From Sphingopyxis sp. BE259 (lineage in GTDB: Bacteria > Pseudomonadota > Alphaproteobacteria > Sphingomonadales > Sphingomonadaceae): a stretch of 64,000 bases of DNA. Position numbers and translations under genes: made by a program. The notes under the pieces were generated by a model that was given only the letters and a program-made list of their open reading frames with translations, had not been told where the DNA came from and searched no databases. Below, piece after piece: positions 34,265 to 43,215 of the stretch (position 1 is the first letter of the stretch; every line of letters starts with the position of its first letter). The DNA lies in contig NZ_JAVDWM010000001.1 of NCBI RefSeq assembly GCF_031457495.1, positions 1,228,001 through 1,292,000 on the forward strand. The letters are read 5' to 3'.

Positions 34265-35695
34265 CTATCTCCGCAAAAAGGCCGGGCTGGCGAACAGTAT
34301 CGCGATGCCCTGACCCGGGCTGTCGGCGCGGGCGATCGCCTGGCCGGTCGCGGGCGTGAGGGCGTCGGCGAGGACGAGCGGCGCCAGTTGGCGGGCATCG
34401 GCGCGATCGCCGATCCGGCCGGCGATGCGGCTGGCCAGTTCGACGCGCTGCATCAATCCCGCCGATCCCGCCCAGGTCGCGACCTTGTCGTCATAGCCGG
34501 CGGGCGATCCGGGGCGCCAGATCGGCTGGCCCAGCTGGGTGAACATCGCCGCGACATTCTGTCTCTCGCCCAGCGCCGGAATTTTCAGCGCGCGCAGCAT
34601 CGACACCGTCCAGTCCCACGGCGATTTGAACATCGTCGGCGCCGCGGCCCAAGGTTCGGGGGACGCGACAAGGGTGCGGTAGACCGACGACAGGTCGCCG
34701 CCGGTCTTGCCGAAATCGGCGGCCAGTCGGTCGACCAGCGCCGCAGGCGGATCGTCGGCGGTGAAATGGCGCGCCAGCTTGGTCGCGATATGGCGCGCCG
34801 TGGCGGGATGGACGGCCAGGTCGCGCAAAACCGCTTCCGCCTGCGCGGCCCCAGCGGCATCATAGCGGCGGCCCAGCACGGTCTGCGCGCCCGGTTCGTG
34901 CAGCGGCGCGATGAACACCGTGTCGCCGGCCTGCGCGTCGGCGGGCATCAACCGCTGCCCCGCGCCGCGCCCCAGCCCGGCGACGGTCCGCCCGGTCAGC
35001 GCCTTGGCCAAGGCGGTGACGTCGGCCTGGCTATAGCCCGTCCGCACCCCCAGCGTGTGCAGTTCCAATATCTCGCGCGCCAGATTTTCGTTGAGCCCCG
35101 GCGCCTGTCGGTTGCCGCGGTTGCGGACGCGGGTCGCAAACGCGCTGCCGGGGCCGAAACTCTGCGCCTGATCGAGGTAGAGCAGCATCGCGGGATGGCG
35201 CACCGCGGCGATCAGCAGGTCGGCAAACTTGCCCATGATGTGCGGGCGGATCGCCTCATTTTCATAATTGCCGACAAAGCCGATCACCGTCTGCTTGTCG
35301 GCCGACACCGCGAAATGATTGGCCCAGAAATGGACCAGTCGTTCGGGGAAGGGGGTGGAGGTCGCGACCGCCGCGGTCAGGCGCGCCGCGGCGGCATCGA
35401 CATAATGGCGCCGGATCGCCGAACGCGACAGCCGCCGCATTTCGGGGTCCATGCCTTGTTCCTCGACGCTCATCCGCATTTCGGCCGCTTCGCGGCGCAT
35501 CGCTTGGCGATCTTCGCGATATTCGAAATAGGCGGCGGCGATCGCGGCGCGCCCGGCAAGCCCGGTGATCGCCGCAGGCGCCGGATCATAATCGCCAAGC
35601 TGACGGGTCAGCCAGGCCCTGGCATCGCCGATCGCCGGATCGTCAAACCGGCGGCCGAGGCCGAAACGATTGGCGGCAAGATATTGGACTGCCAT
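34265..35695 (-). CDS. DUF1800 family protein
   Basis: The 476-residue protein has the DUF1800 features LAANRFGLGRR, ERLVHFWANHFAVSADK, LNENLAREILELHTLG and GYSQADVTALAKALTG. The function is unknown; the partner DUF1501 gene follows on the same strand. No signal peptide is seen, although family members are often exported. ATG at 35695. Confidence 0.92.
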   Translation of the reverse strand: MAVQYLAANRFGLGRRFDDPAIGDARAWLTRQLGDYDPAPAAITGLAGRAAIAAAYFEYREDRQAMRREAAEMRMSVEEQGMDPEMRRLSRSAIRRHYVDAAAARLTAAVATSTPFPERLVHFWANHFAVSADKQTVIGFVGNYENEAIRPHIMGKFADLLIAAVRHPAMLLYLDQAQSFGPGSAFATRVRNRGNRQAPGLNENLAREILELHTLGVRTGYSQADVTALAKALTGRTVAGLGRGAGQRLMPADAQAGDTVFIAPLHEPGAQTVLGRRYDAAGAAQAEAVLRDLAVHPATARHIATKLARHFTADDPPAALVDRLAADFGKTGGDLSSVYRTLVASPEPWAAAPTMFKSPWDWTVSMLRALKIPALGERQNVAAMFTQLGQPIWRPGSPAGYDDKVATWAGSAGLMQRVELASRIAGRIGDRADARQLAPLVLADALTPATGQAIARADSPGQGIAILFASPAFLRR

Positions 35696-35758
35696 GACAA
35701 AGCCTTTCGTGCTCCAAACGCACGATGGCCCGCATTTGTCGCAAAGCTGTCCCAGCCG

Positions 35759-36925
35759 TCAGAGCGGCTTGTCGTAAATCTGATACACCCGGTTGACCTT
35801 GGCATCGATCGCTTCGGCGACCGCGTTCATCCCCTGATTGTCGTCGAGCACCCAGCCGATGTCGCCGCGCTCGGTGCCATAATCCTTGACCGCGTCACGG
35901 CGGATCAGTTCGATCATCATGAAGGCGAGGGTGCTCGCCATGCGGCTGTTCTGCAATTTCTTGGCCACGCCCATCAGCGGCACGCGCAAGGTGCGGCTCT
36001 TTGGCTTGTGCAGCCACCACAGCAAGCGCGCCCAGTTGAACGGGAGTAACGAGCCGTCCATGTCGACCAGCAATTCGTTGATGTTCGGCAGCACGATGGT
36101 GAACGCCACCGCCTCGCCGTCGAGTTCGGCGACGCGGACCAGATCTTCGAACACGATCGTTTTCAGCTTTTTGCCGACAAAGGCGATTTCGCTGTCGGTC
36201 AGCGGGACGAAGCCCCAATTGTCCGACCATGCGTCGTTGAGCAGCCCCATGATCAACGCCGCTTCGGCGTCGAAATTCTTCTTGTCGACCTTGCGGACGC
36301 GGATGCGCGCATTCTTCTCGCCTGCCGCGACGATGCGGTTCACCAGCGGCGAAAAACCCTCTTTGACATACACGTCATAGTTGATCAGCTGCTTGATCGG
36401 TCGATAGCCGGTGGCCTCGATCCAGCCGCGATACAGCGGGCTGTTGTGCCCCATCATCACCGTCGGGCGATTGTCGAACCCTTCGATCAACAAGCCCGGT
36501 TCGTCCCAGACCGAAATCGACAGCGGACCGAGCGACCGGTGCATACCCTGACCGCGCAGCCAATCCTCGGCGGCGGCGAGCAGCGCGCGGGTGGTTTCTT
36601 CGTCTTCGGCTTCGAGCAGGCCCCAATTGCCGGTGCCCGGCCCCATGCCCTGTTGGGCGGGCTGGGCGAGCGCGAGTTCGTCGATATGCGCCGAAATGCG
36701 CCCGACGGTGCGCCCCTTGCGGCGCGCCAGAAACAGCTGCGCCCTGCCATGTTCGAACCACGGATTCTTGCCCGGGGTCAGCAGGTTATAGACCTCGCCC
36801 TTCAGCGGCGGCACCCACGCCGGATCACCGCGGTTGAGCCGAAAGGCGAGCTCGACAAACTCGCGCGTGTCGTTCTTGTCCTTGACGGGATGGATGGTGA
36901 TCGGGCCGTCCGAATGTCCGCTCAT
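35759..36925 (-). CDS. GNAT-like acyltransferase-fold protein of unknown substrate
   Basis: The 388-residue protein begins MSGHSDGPITIHPVKD. It has segments typical of large uncharacterised GNAT-like proteins of alphaproteobacteria: FVELAFRLNRGDPAWVPPL, FEHGRAQLFLARR, GRISAHIDE and GLLIEGFDNRPTVMMGHN. Substrate unknown. The ATG at 36925 with AGGA upstream is chosen over the TTG at 36946. It is divergent from the desaturase gene. Confidence 0.72.
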   Translation of the reverse strand: MSGHSDGPITIHPVKDKNDTREFVELAFRLNRGDPAWVPPLKGEVYNLLTPGKNPWFEHGRAQLFLARRKGRTVGRISAHIDELALAQPAQQGMGPGTGNWGLLEAEDEETTRALLAAAEDWLRGQGMHRSLGPLSISVWDEPGLLIEGFDNRPTVMMGHNSPLYRGWIEATGYRPIKQLINYDVYVKEGFSPLVNRIVAAGEKNARIRVRKVDKKNFDAEAALIMGLLNDAWSDNWGFVPLTDSEIAFVGKKLKTIVFEDLVRVAELDGEAVAFTIVLPNINELLVDMDGSLLPFNWARLLWWLHKPKSRTLRVPLMGVAKKLQNSRMASTLAFMMIELIRRDAVKDYGTERGDIGWVLDDNQGMNAVAEAIDAKVNRVYQIYDKPL

Positions 36926-37044
36926 ACTGGTTTCCTGAAATGCCAACCCTATATGTCTGGCGACGCATTAGGGCATCGCCAAGCTGCTGGCGACCCGCAT
37001 TTGGCCATTTTGCTGCCACGAAATGATGATGAAGAGTGCAGGTT

Positions 37045-38151
37045 ATGACGACGATCAACCCCTCTGCCGATCGGGTCGCGACGCCTTTCGCGCCTGCCGC
37101 GGTAAAGACGCCCAAGTCGGCGATTGCCGACGATATGGCGATGATCCGCGCGGCGTCCGAGCTGACGCGCGACCTCGTCACGCCCAGCCCAGGCATCTAT
37201 TGGACCGACTTTCTGGCGTCGGCGTTCATCGGCTACGCCGGCGTCGCGGGCGCGATTTTTGCCCCGAGCACCGCGTGGGCGCTCGCCGCGGCCTTTGTCG
37301 CGATCCTCGCGCTCTATCGCGCCGGCAGCTTCATTCACGAATTGACCCATATCCGCAAAAACGCGCTGCCGGGGTTCCGCTTTGCATGGAATTTGCTCGT
37401 CGGTGTCCCGCTGCTGATCCCGTCCTTCATGTATGAAGGCATCCATAGCCTGCACCACAACCGCACCAAATATGGGACGGTCGACGATCCCGAATATCTG
37501 CCGCTCGCGCTGATGAAGCCGTGGACGGTGCCGCTGTTCGTGGTCGCTGCGGCGTTTGCGCCGCTGGCCCTGTTGTTTCGTTACGCGGTGCTGACCCCGC
37601 TGTCGTTCCTGATCCCGCCGCTGCGCCGGATCGTTGTCGAACGCTATTCGGGGATGATCATCAACCCGTTGTTCCGCCGCAAAGCGCCCGACGGCGCGTT
37701 TCGCCGCATGTGGTCGTGGCAGGAGGGCGGCGCGTGGGCGTGGTCGAGCCTGCTGATCGCCGCGGGCGTCTTCGGCTGGGTGCCGCTGCGCGCGCTGCTG
37801 ATCTTTGGCGCGATTGCCGCGGCGACGCTGGTGCTCAACCAGATCCGTACTTTGGTGGCGCATCTGTGGGAAAATGACGGCGAAGTGCTGACCGTGACCG
37901 GCCAGTTTCTCGACAGCGTCAACGTCCCGCCGCCGGGCTTGCTGCCCGAGCTGTGGGCGCCGGTGGGCTTGCGCTATCATGCGCTGCACCATCTGCTGCC
38001 GGGCGTCCCCTACCACGCGCTCGCCGAGGCGCATCGCCGGTTGAAGGATGTTCTGCCCGCGGATTCGCAATATCATGGCGCGAATTACGACAGCCTGCCG
38101 AAGCTGGTGGCTAATCTGGTTGCGGGTTCGGCGCGGGGCACTTCGGTCTGA
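37045..38151 (+). CDS. Membrane fatty acid desaturase-like protein
   Basis: The 368-residue protein carries three histidine boxes of membrane di-iron desaturases: HELTH, HSLHHNR and HALHH, with several hydrophobic spans between. It likely desaturates or hydroxylates a lipid acyl chain; the substrate is not determinable. The ATG at 37045 has GCAGG upstream. The nearby lipid genes (lptFG, diacylglycerol kinase-like, spt) are not in the same operon. Confidence 0.85.
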   Translation: MTTINPSADRVATPFAPAAVKTPKSAIADDMAMIRAASELTRDLVTPSPGIYWTDFLASAFIGYAGVAGAIFAPSTAWALAAAFVAILALYRAGSFIHELTHIRKNALPGFRFAWNLLVGVPLLIPSFMYEGIHSLHHNRTKYGTVDDPEYLPLALMKPWTVPLFVVAAAFAPLALLFRYAVLTPLSFLIPPLRRIVVERYSGMIINPLFRRKAPDGAFRRMWSWQEGGAWAWSSLLIAAGVFGWVPLRALLIFGAIAAATLVLNQIRTLVAHLWENDGEVLTVTGQFLDSVNVPPPGLLPELWAPVGLRYHALHHLLPGVPYHALAEAHRRLKDVLPADSQYHGANYDSLPKLVANLVAGSARGTSV

Positions 38152-38220
38152 CTTCGACGAGAGTTGGATTAATCCGGCAGATGACCGCTTCGGGGTGGGA
38201 AGCGGACAAACCCCACCCCT

Positions 38221-38312
38221 CGTCACCCCGGACTTGATCCGGGGTCCATGACCCGTTGAGCCGCCGTAATCTTGAGAGGGCAGATGGATCCCGGATCAAG
38301 TCCGGGATGACG
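38221..38312. repeat. Dispersed inverted repeat, family C (GGACTTGATCCGGGG type)
   Basis: CGTCACCCCGGACTTGATCC at the left mirrors GGATCAAGTCCGGGATGACG at the right. A close copy is at 60680-60754. It sits between the convergent desaturase and lptG genes. The rest of 38152-38382 shows no gene. Confidence 0.87.
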
Positions 38313-38382
38313 AAATTAAAGGTCCGAAATCGGTCGCTAGCGGTCATTCACCCAAGGGCGAACGAGACGAACCGGATGCGCC

Positions 38383-39480
38383 CTATTCCTCGGTCCTAAT
38401 CAAAATCATCTCACCGATCAGCGCGAACAAGATGAACGGCCCCCACGCCGCCAGAAACGGCGAGTAAGCCCCCAAATCGCCCATCGCGAGCGCGAAATTG
38501 TCGGCGACGAAATAGGCGAAGCCCAGCGCCATGCCAAAGATTGCACGGATGAACAGCTTGCCCGACCGCGCCAGCCCGAACGCCGCGACCGCGCCGAGCA
38601 GCGGCATCAAGATCGCCGACAGCGGCCCCGAAATTTTGTGCCACAGCACGCCCTTCAGCGCATTGACCGGCCGCCCCGCCGCCTCCAGATCGGCGATCGC
38701 CGCCCGGAGTTGCAGGAAGGGCAATTCGTCGCCATCGACTTGCGCCAGCGTGAACTGGTCGGGCCGCACATTGGGCGCGGCGATGATCGTGCCGAGCGGC
38801 TCGACCGTGCCGGAGCGGCGCAGGAAGCGGGTCGCGCCCGACATTTCCCATCCCCCCGCGACCGCGCGCGCGCTGTCGGCCTTGAGCATCGATGACAGCA
38901 CCCCGCCGGTTCGTTCGTAAATGGTGACGCCGCGCAGGACGATCGACGGACCGCCGGTCTCGACCGTCTCCGCATTGATCAGATCGTCGCCGTCGCGCAC
39001 CCAGATGTTGCTGCGCACCCCATTATCGGCGGGCACGCGTTTATACTCGACCTTTTGCCAGGCGCTGAGCGCCGCGGTCGAACGGGTGACGATCCGTTCG
39101 TTGAACGCAAAGCTGATCCCCGCGACGAGCAGCGCGGCCAAGAACAGCGGCGCCAGCACCTGATGCGCCGACATGCCCGACGCCTTCATCGCGACGACTT
39201 CGCTGTTCTGGTTCAGCGTGATCAGCGTCAGGATCGTGCCGAGCAGCACCGAAAAGGGCAGGAAAGTCTCGATAATCTGCGGCAGCCGCATCCCGACATA
39301 GCGCCAAACGTCCGAATCGCTGTTGCCCGCCACCGCCAATATCTTGCCGCTTTCGCCGAGCAGATCGAGCGTTTGCAGGATCAGCACCAGCGCGAACAGG
39401 ATCGAAAAGGATCGGATCAGGAACAGGCGGCCGACATACAGCGCCATCGTGCGCGACGGGAAAAAGTGAAGCTGGTGCAT
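38383..39480 (-). CDS. lptG: LPS export ABC transporter permease LptG
   Basis: The 365-residue protein has the LptF/LptG plan: two N-terminal spans, a periplasmic beta-jellyroll domain, then spans near the C-terminus. Motifs: NQNSEVVAMKASGMS and SGPLSAILMPLLGA. With LptF and LptB it extracts lipopolysaccharide from the inner membrane. One base separates it from the lptF stop. Confidence 0.9.
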   Translation of the reverse strand: MHQLHFFPSRTMALYVGRLFLIRSFSILFALVLILQTLDLLGESGKILAVAGNSDSDVWRYVGMRLPQIIETFLPFSVLLGTILTLITLNQNSEVVAMKASGMSAHQVLAPLFLAALLVAGISFAFNERIVTRSTAALSAWQKVEYKRVPADNGVRSNIWVRDGDDLINAETVETGGPSIVLRGVTIYERTGGVLSSMLKADSARAVAGGWEMSGATRFLRRSGTVEPLGTIIAAPNVRPDQFTLAQVDGDELPFLQLRAAIADLEAAGRPVNALKGVLWHKISGPLSAILMPLLGAVAAFGLARSGKLFIRAIFGMALGFAYFVADNFALAMGDLGAYSPFLAAWGPFILFALIGEMILIRTEE

Positions 39481-39481
39481 A

Positions 39482-40702
39482 TCAGGTCAGGCTTTCCACG
39501 CCCCGCGGCTTGCGCTGGAACAATGTCATCAGGCCGCGGATCTTTTGCGCCGCCTTCGCCGCGACCCGTTCGAGCGCGCCGATCGGCTGGCCGCCCGGCA
39601 CATGCGCGACGACATAATACATCCAGATCGCCAGCGCCGCGAACAGCAGGAAGGGCACCCACAGCGCGATCACCGGATCGATCACCCCGCGCGCGCCCAT
39701 ATCCTCGGCATATTGGTTGATCTTGTGCTGGGTCACCAGCAGCACGATCGACAGGAAGACGCCAAGCGACGAGGTCGATCGCTTGGGCGGGATCGCCAGC
39801 GCGATGGCGATCAGCGGGATCAGGAACATCGACAGCACTTCGACGATGCGGAAATGGAAATTGGCGCGCGATTCGAGCCGCGTCTGTTCGGACTGGCTGG
39901 CATCCTTGCCCGCGACGAACAGCTCGGGGATCGTCATTTCGCGGTCAGCGCCGCCGCGCAGCCGGAACGCCTCGATCTTGGGCAGCGGGATCGGCAGGTC
40001 GTGGTTGTCAAAGGTCAGCACCCGCGGCACCGAAAATTTCGGCGATTCGTGGATCAGCACCCCCTGCGACAGCCGCAGGATGATCGTGTTGGGATCGTCG
40101 GTGGCGAGGAACTGGCCGCGCGCCGCAGTCGCCGACACGCGCTGGCCGTCGCGGTTGTCGCCGCGCACGAAAATGCCGCGCAAGCTGCGTCCATCGTCAT
40201 AGCTTTGCTCGATCCGCAGGGTCATGCGGTCGCCCAGATTGGTGAATTCGCCGACCTTGATCGACGCCCCCAGCGCGCCCGAGCGCAGCTCGAATTGCAA
40301 CCCTTCATAGGCGTAGCGCGCGACCGGCTGAATGAAGCCGACGATCGCGAGATTGAGCGCCGCCAGCGCGATCGCAAAGGCAAAGGGCACCCGCATCAAG
40401 CGTCCGAAACTCATGCCCACGCCCTTCAGCACGTCGAGTTCACTGGTCGTGGCAAGTTTGCGAAATGCCAGCAATATCCCCAGCATCAGCCCGATCGGGA
40501 TGCCCAGCGACAGATATTCGGGGATCAGATTGGCGAGCATCCGCCACACGATGCTGACCGGCCCGCCCTCGGTGGCGACGAAGTCGAACAGCCGCAGCAT
40601 TTTTTCGAGCACGAGCAGCATTGCCGACAGCACCAGCGTGCCGACCATGGGAAAGAAGATGAGCCGCGCGATGTAGCGGTCGATGGCAGGCAGCTTATTC
40701 AA
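39482..40702 (-). CDS. lptF: LPS export ABC transporter permease LptF
   Basis: The 406-residue protein opens IDRYIARLIFFPMVGTLVL and has FRKLATTSELDVLKGVGMS, the LptF coupling segment, plus a large periplasmic domain. Start is TTG at 40702; no ATG lies before the first span. Gene order lptF-lptG is normal, with one-base spacing. Confidence 0.9.
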   Translation of the reverse strand: MNKLPAIDRYIARLIFFPMVGTLVLSAMLLVLEKMLRLFDFVATEGGPVSIVWRMLANLIPEYLSLGIPIGLMLGILLAFRKLATTSELDVLKGVGMSFGRLMRVPFAFAIALAALNLAIVGFIQPVARYAYEGLQFELRSGALGASIKVGEFTNLGDRMTLRIEQSYDDGRSLRGIFVRGDNRDGQRVSATAARGQFLATDDPNTIILRLSQGVLIHESPKFSVPRVLTFDNHDLPIPLPKIEAFRLRGGADREMTIPELFVAGKDASQSEQTRLESRANFHFRIVEVLSMFLIPLIAIALAIPPKRSTSSLGVFLSIVLLVTQHKINQYAEDMGARGVIDPVIALWVPFLLFAALAIWMYYVVAHVPGGQPIGALERVAAKAAQKIRGLMTLFQRKPRGVESLT

Positions 40703-40835
40703 TCTTTCGTCGCCCCATCACCATGATTTGGCCGCAAATGGTTCCGATATGCCGATGCAAGGGCGACAGGAACCCGTGTCGGCATGTGCTTTTGCGGTTG
40801 CTGGCGTGGCTATAACCTCTGGAGGTATTGAGGTC

Positions 40836-41351
40836 ATGTCGAAAATTTTTCTCGCCGGCATACTCGCCGCTGGCGCTGCCGGAGCGCTGATTGCGCCCGT
40901 CGCGGCGCAGGGTGCGGCACTGGGTCCGGCGGCGGCGCTGTGCAACAGCAATGCGACCGCGGTGCAGGTCGATGTGCGCGGCTTCAAGGCGCGCACCGGC
41001 ACCGTGCGGGTCCAGATTTACAGCGCGACCAGCAGCTATCTGGAAAAGCGCAAATGGATCGAGCGGGTCGATGTGCCCGTGTCGCGCGCTGGCACCATGG
41101 CGATCTGCGTCCCGGTCAAGCAGCCGGGCAATTATGTCGTGTCGGTGCGGCATGACATGAACGGCAATGGAAAGTCGGATCGCAGCGATGGCGCCGGACT
41201 GTCGGGCAATCCCGACATGAAGGTCAGCGACTTCATCTTCAAGCGGAAGCCCAAATTGGCGACGGTCAGCTTTGCGGTCGGCGGCGCCACCCGGCGCGTT
41301 CCCGTGGTGCTGAACTACGTCAACGGCCTGTCGTTCGACCCGGTCGAATAG
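40836..41351 (+). CDS. DUF2141 secreted protein
   Basis: A 171-residue protein with a signal peptide ending VAAQ. The DUF2141 region has VQVDVRGFKARTGTVRVQIY and a calcium-site-like HDMNGNGKSDRS. These are periplasmic beta-rich proteins of unknown function. The ATG at 40836 follows GGAGG. The diacylglycerol-kinase-like gene starts eight bases later. Confidence 0.87.
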   Translation: MSKIFLAGILAAGAAGALIAPVAAQGAALGPAAALCNSNATAVQVDVRGFKARTGTVRVQIYSATSSYLEKRKWIERVDVPVSRAGTMAICVPVKQPGNYVVSVRHDMNGNGKSDRSDGAGLSGNPDMKVSDFIFKRKPKLATVSFAVGGATRRVPVVLNYVNGLSFDPVE

Positions 41352-41359
41352 GGAGTTTT

Positions 41360-42334
41360 ATGGCCAGCGTCGCGCTTCTTTCCAATCCGCGTTCGACCGG
41401 CAACCGGGCTTTGCTGCCCCGGGTTCGCGAATATTGCGCGGCGCATCCCGACATCTTTCATTATGAGGTCGAGGACGTCGATCAGATCGGCGAGGCGATC
41501 CGCACCATCGCGATGGTCGGCCCGCGCGTCGTGGTCATCAACGGCGGCGACGGCACGGTGCAGGCCGCGCTGACCGAACTCTATTCGGGCGGCCACTTCG
41601 GCGGTTCGCCGCCACCGGTCGCGGTGCTGCCGAACGGCAAGACCAATTTGATCGCGCTCGACCTGGGCGCCGAGGGCGATCCGATCAAGGCGTTGCAGCG
41701 GGTGATCGAGCTGGTCAATTCGGGTCAGCTGGAAGACCATGTGATCCAGCGCCAGCTGATCTCGCTCGACAGCGGCGGCGAAGCACGCCCGGTGCTCGGC
41801 ATGTTCCTGGGCGGCGCCTATCTTGCCGACGTCATGCTGTATTGCCGCAACCGTATCTATCCGCTCGGCCTGCCCAACGGCATCTCGCATTTTCTGGCCG
41901 CAATCCTCGGCCTGTTCGCGATGATGTTCGGTCTCGGCGGCGGGCGCCTGCCGCCCAAGCCCCAGGCGATGACGGTGTCGTTGATCCGGCAGGGCGAATA
42001 TCAGGGCAAATTTTCGCTGCTGATCGTCACGACGCTGGAAAAGCTGCTGCTCAGTATGCGGACCAACGATGCAGCGGGACAGAGCGGGCAGATGAAATTG
42101 CTCGCGGTGGAACGCGGGCTGGGCGCGCTGGTCCGCATGCTCGGGGCCACCTGGCGCGGCACGCTGGGGCAGAATCAGCTCGACGGGGTGCATTTCCAGC
42201 AGGGCGACGAAATCCGCATCGAGGGCGAGCGGTCGAACGTGATTCTGGATGGCGAGATTTTTCAGGCCAAGACCGGCATGCCGATCATTCTCACCTCGAC
42301 GCAGCCGGTTCCCTTCCTGCGCCTTGCCGCCTGA
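41360..42334 (+). CDS. Diacylglycerol kinase-type lipid kinase
   Basis: A 324-residue protein of the DAGK catalytic family, with ALLSNPRSTGN at the start and the nucleotide motif INGGDGTVQA (GGDGT). Then VAVLPNGKTNLIALDLG. Members phosphorylate diacylglycerol or related lipids. It is followed seven bases later by a Tam41-like gene. Confidence 0.82.
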   Translation: MASVALLSNPRSTGNRALLPRVREYCAAHPDIFHYEVEDVDQIGEAIRTIAMVGPRVVVINGGDGTVQAALTELYSGGHFGGSPPPVAVLPNGKTNLIALDLGAEGDPIKALQRVIELVNSGQLEDHVIQRQLISLDSGGEARPVLGMFLGGAYLADVMLYCRNRIYPLGLPNGISHFLAAILGLFAMMFGLGGGRLPPKPQAMTVSLIRQGEYQGKFSLLIVTTLEKLLLSMRTNDAAGQSGQMKLLAVERGLGALVRMLGATWRGTLGQNQLDGVHFQQGDEIRIEGERSNVILDGEIFQAKTGMPIILTSTQPVPFLRLAA

Positions 42335-42341
42335 CCGCATC

Positions 42342-43202
42342 ATGTCGGCGTTGACGGACCTCGTCCGCGAAGAACTGAATACTCCGGTCGATCCGCGCGT
42401 CGCGGCCATGGCGCAGGCGATTGCGGCGCAATATCCTGGCAGCGCGCGCGCGGTGCTGTTTTACGGCAGCTGCCTGCGGATGAGCGAACTCGACGGGTTG
42501 ATGCTCGATTTCTACCTGATTGTGTCGGACTATGGCGACGCTTATCCCAAACGCTGGATGGCCGCCGCCAACCGGCTGATCCCGCCCAATGTGTTTCCGT
42601 TTCAGCACGGCGGGTTGATCGCCAAATATGCGGTGCTCAGCGAGGCCGATTTTCATCGCCTGAACGGCGCCGAGACGCGCAACGTGTCGGTGTGGGCGCG
42701 CTTCGCCCAGCCGTCGCGGCTGGTCTGGGCGGTGGACGACACCGCGCGGCAACGGGCGGTGGCAGCGGTGGCGCGCGCTGCGCCCACCTTGCTGGCCGCG
42801 GCGGGGTCGATTGATGGAGAGGCGCCGCTCGACTGGTGGCGACGGGCGTTTGCGCTGACCTATTCGGTCGAACTGCGCGCCGAACGGACGGGGCGCGCTC
42901 AGTCGGTGGTGGACGCCGATTCCGACCGCTACCAACGCTTCAGCATCCCCGCGATCGCCGCAATCCCGACCGGCGCCCGCGGTGGCGGCTGGGCGCGGCG
43001 GCGCGTCGAGGGCAAGGCGCTCAGCATCGCGCGGCTTGCCAAGGCCAGCCTGACCTATGCCGGCGGCATCGATTATCTGGCGTGGAAGATCAATCGCCAT
43101 GCCGGGACAAAGATCGAGATCAAGCCGTGGCAACGCCGCTGGCCGCTGGTCGCCGCGCTGACGCTGGTGCCGCGGTTGATCAAGGGCGGCGCGATCCGGT
43201 GA
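42342..43202 (+). CDS. Tam41-like nucleotidyltransferase, probable phosphatidate cytidylyltransferase
   Basis: A 286-residue protein with VLFYGSCLRMSE, DFYLIVSDYGDAYPKRW and KYAVLSEADFHRL. These resemble the YGS...DF...KYG(V/I)(I/V)S pattern of mitochondrial Tam41, which makes CDP-diacylglycerol from phosphatidate and CTP. It sits behind a lipid kinase that could supply phosphatidate. No membrane span is seen. Family placement is by motif only. Confidence 0.6.
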   Translation: MSALTDLVREELNTPVDPRVAAMAQAIAAQYPGSARAVLFYGSCLRMSELDGLMLDFYLIVSDYGDAYPKRWMAAANRLIPPNVFPFQHGGLIAKYAVLSEADFHRLNGAETRNVSVWARFAQPSRLVWAVDDTARQRAVAAVARAAPTLLAAAGSIDGEAPLDWWRRAFALTYSVELRAERTGRAQSVVDADSDRYQRFSIPAIAAIPTGARGGGWARRRVEGKALSIARLAKASLTYAGGIDYLAWKINRHAGTKIEIKPWQRRWPLVAALTLVPRLIKGGAIR

Positions 43203-43215
43203 GGCCGCTCGCCGC

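Noticed and set aside
33353..36049. An 898-codon plus-strand frame opposite the DUF1501 and DUF1800 genes
   Set aside because: It spans two real genes and a gap, has shadow-like composition, and shows no start signal.
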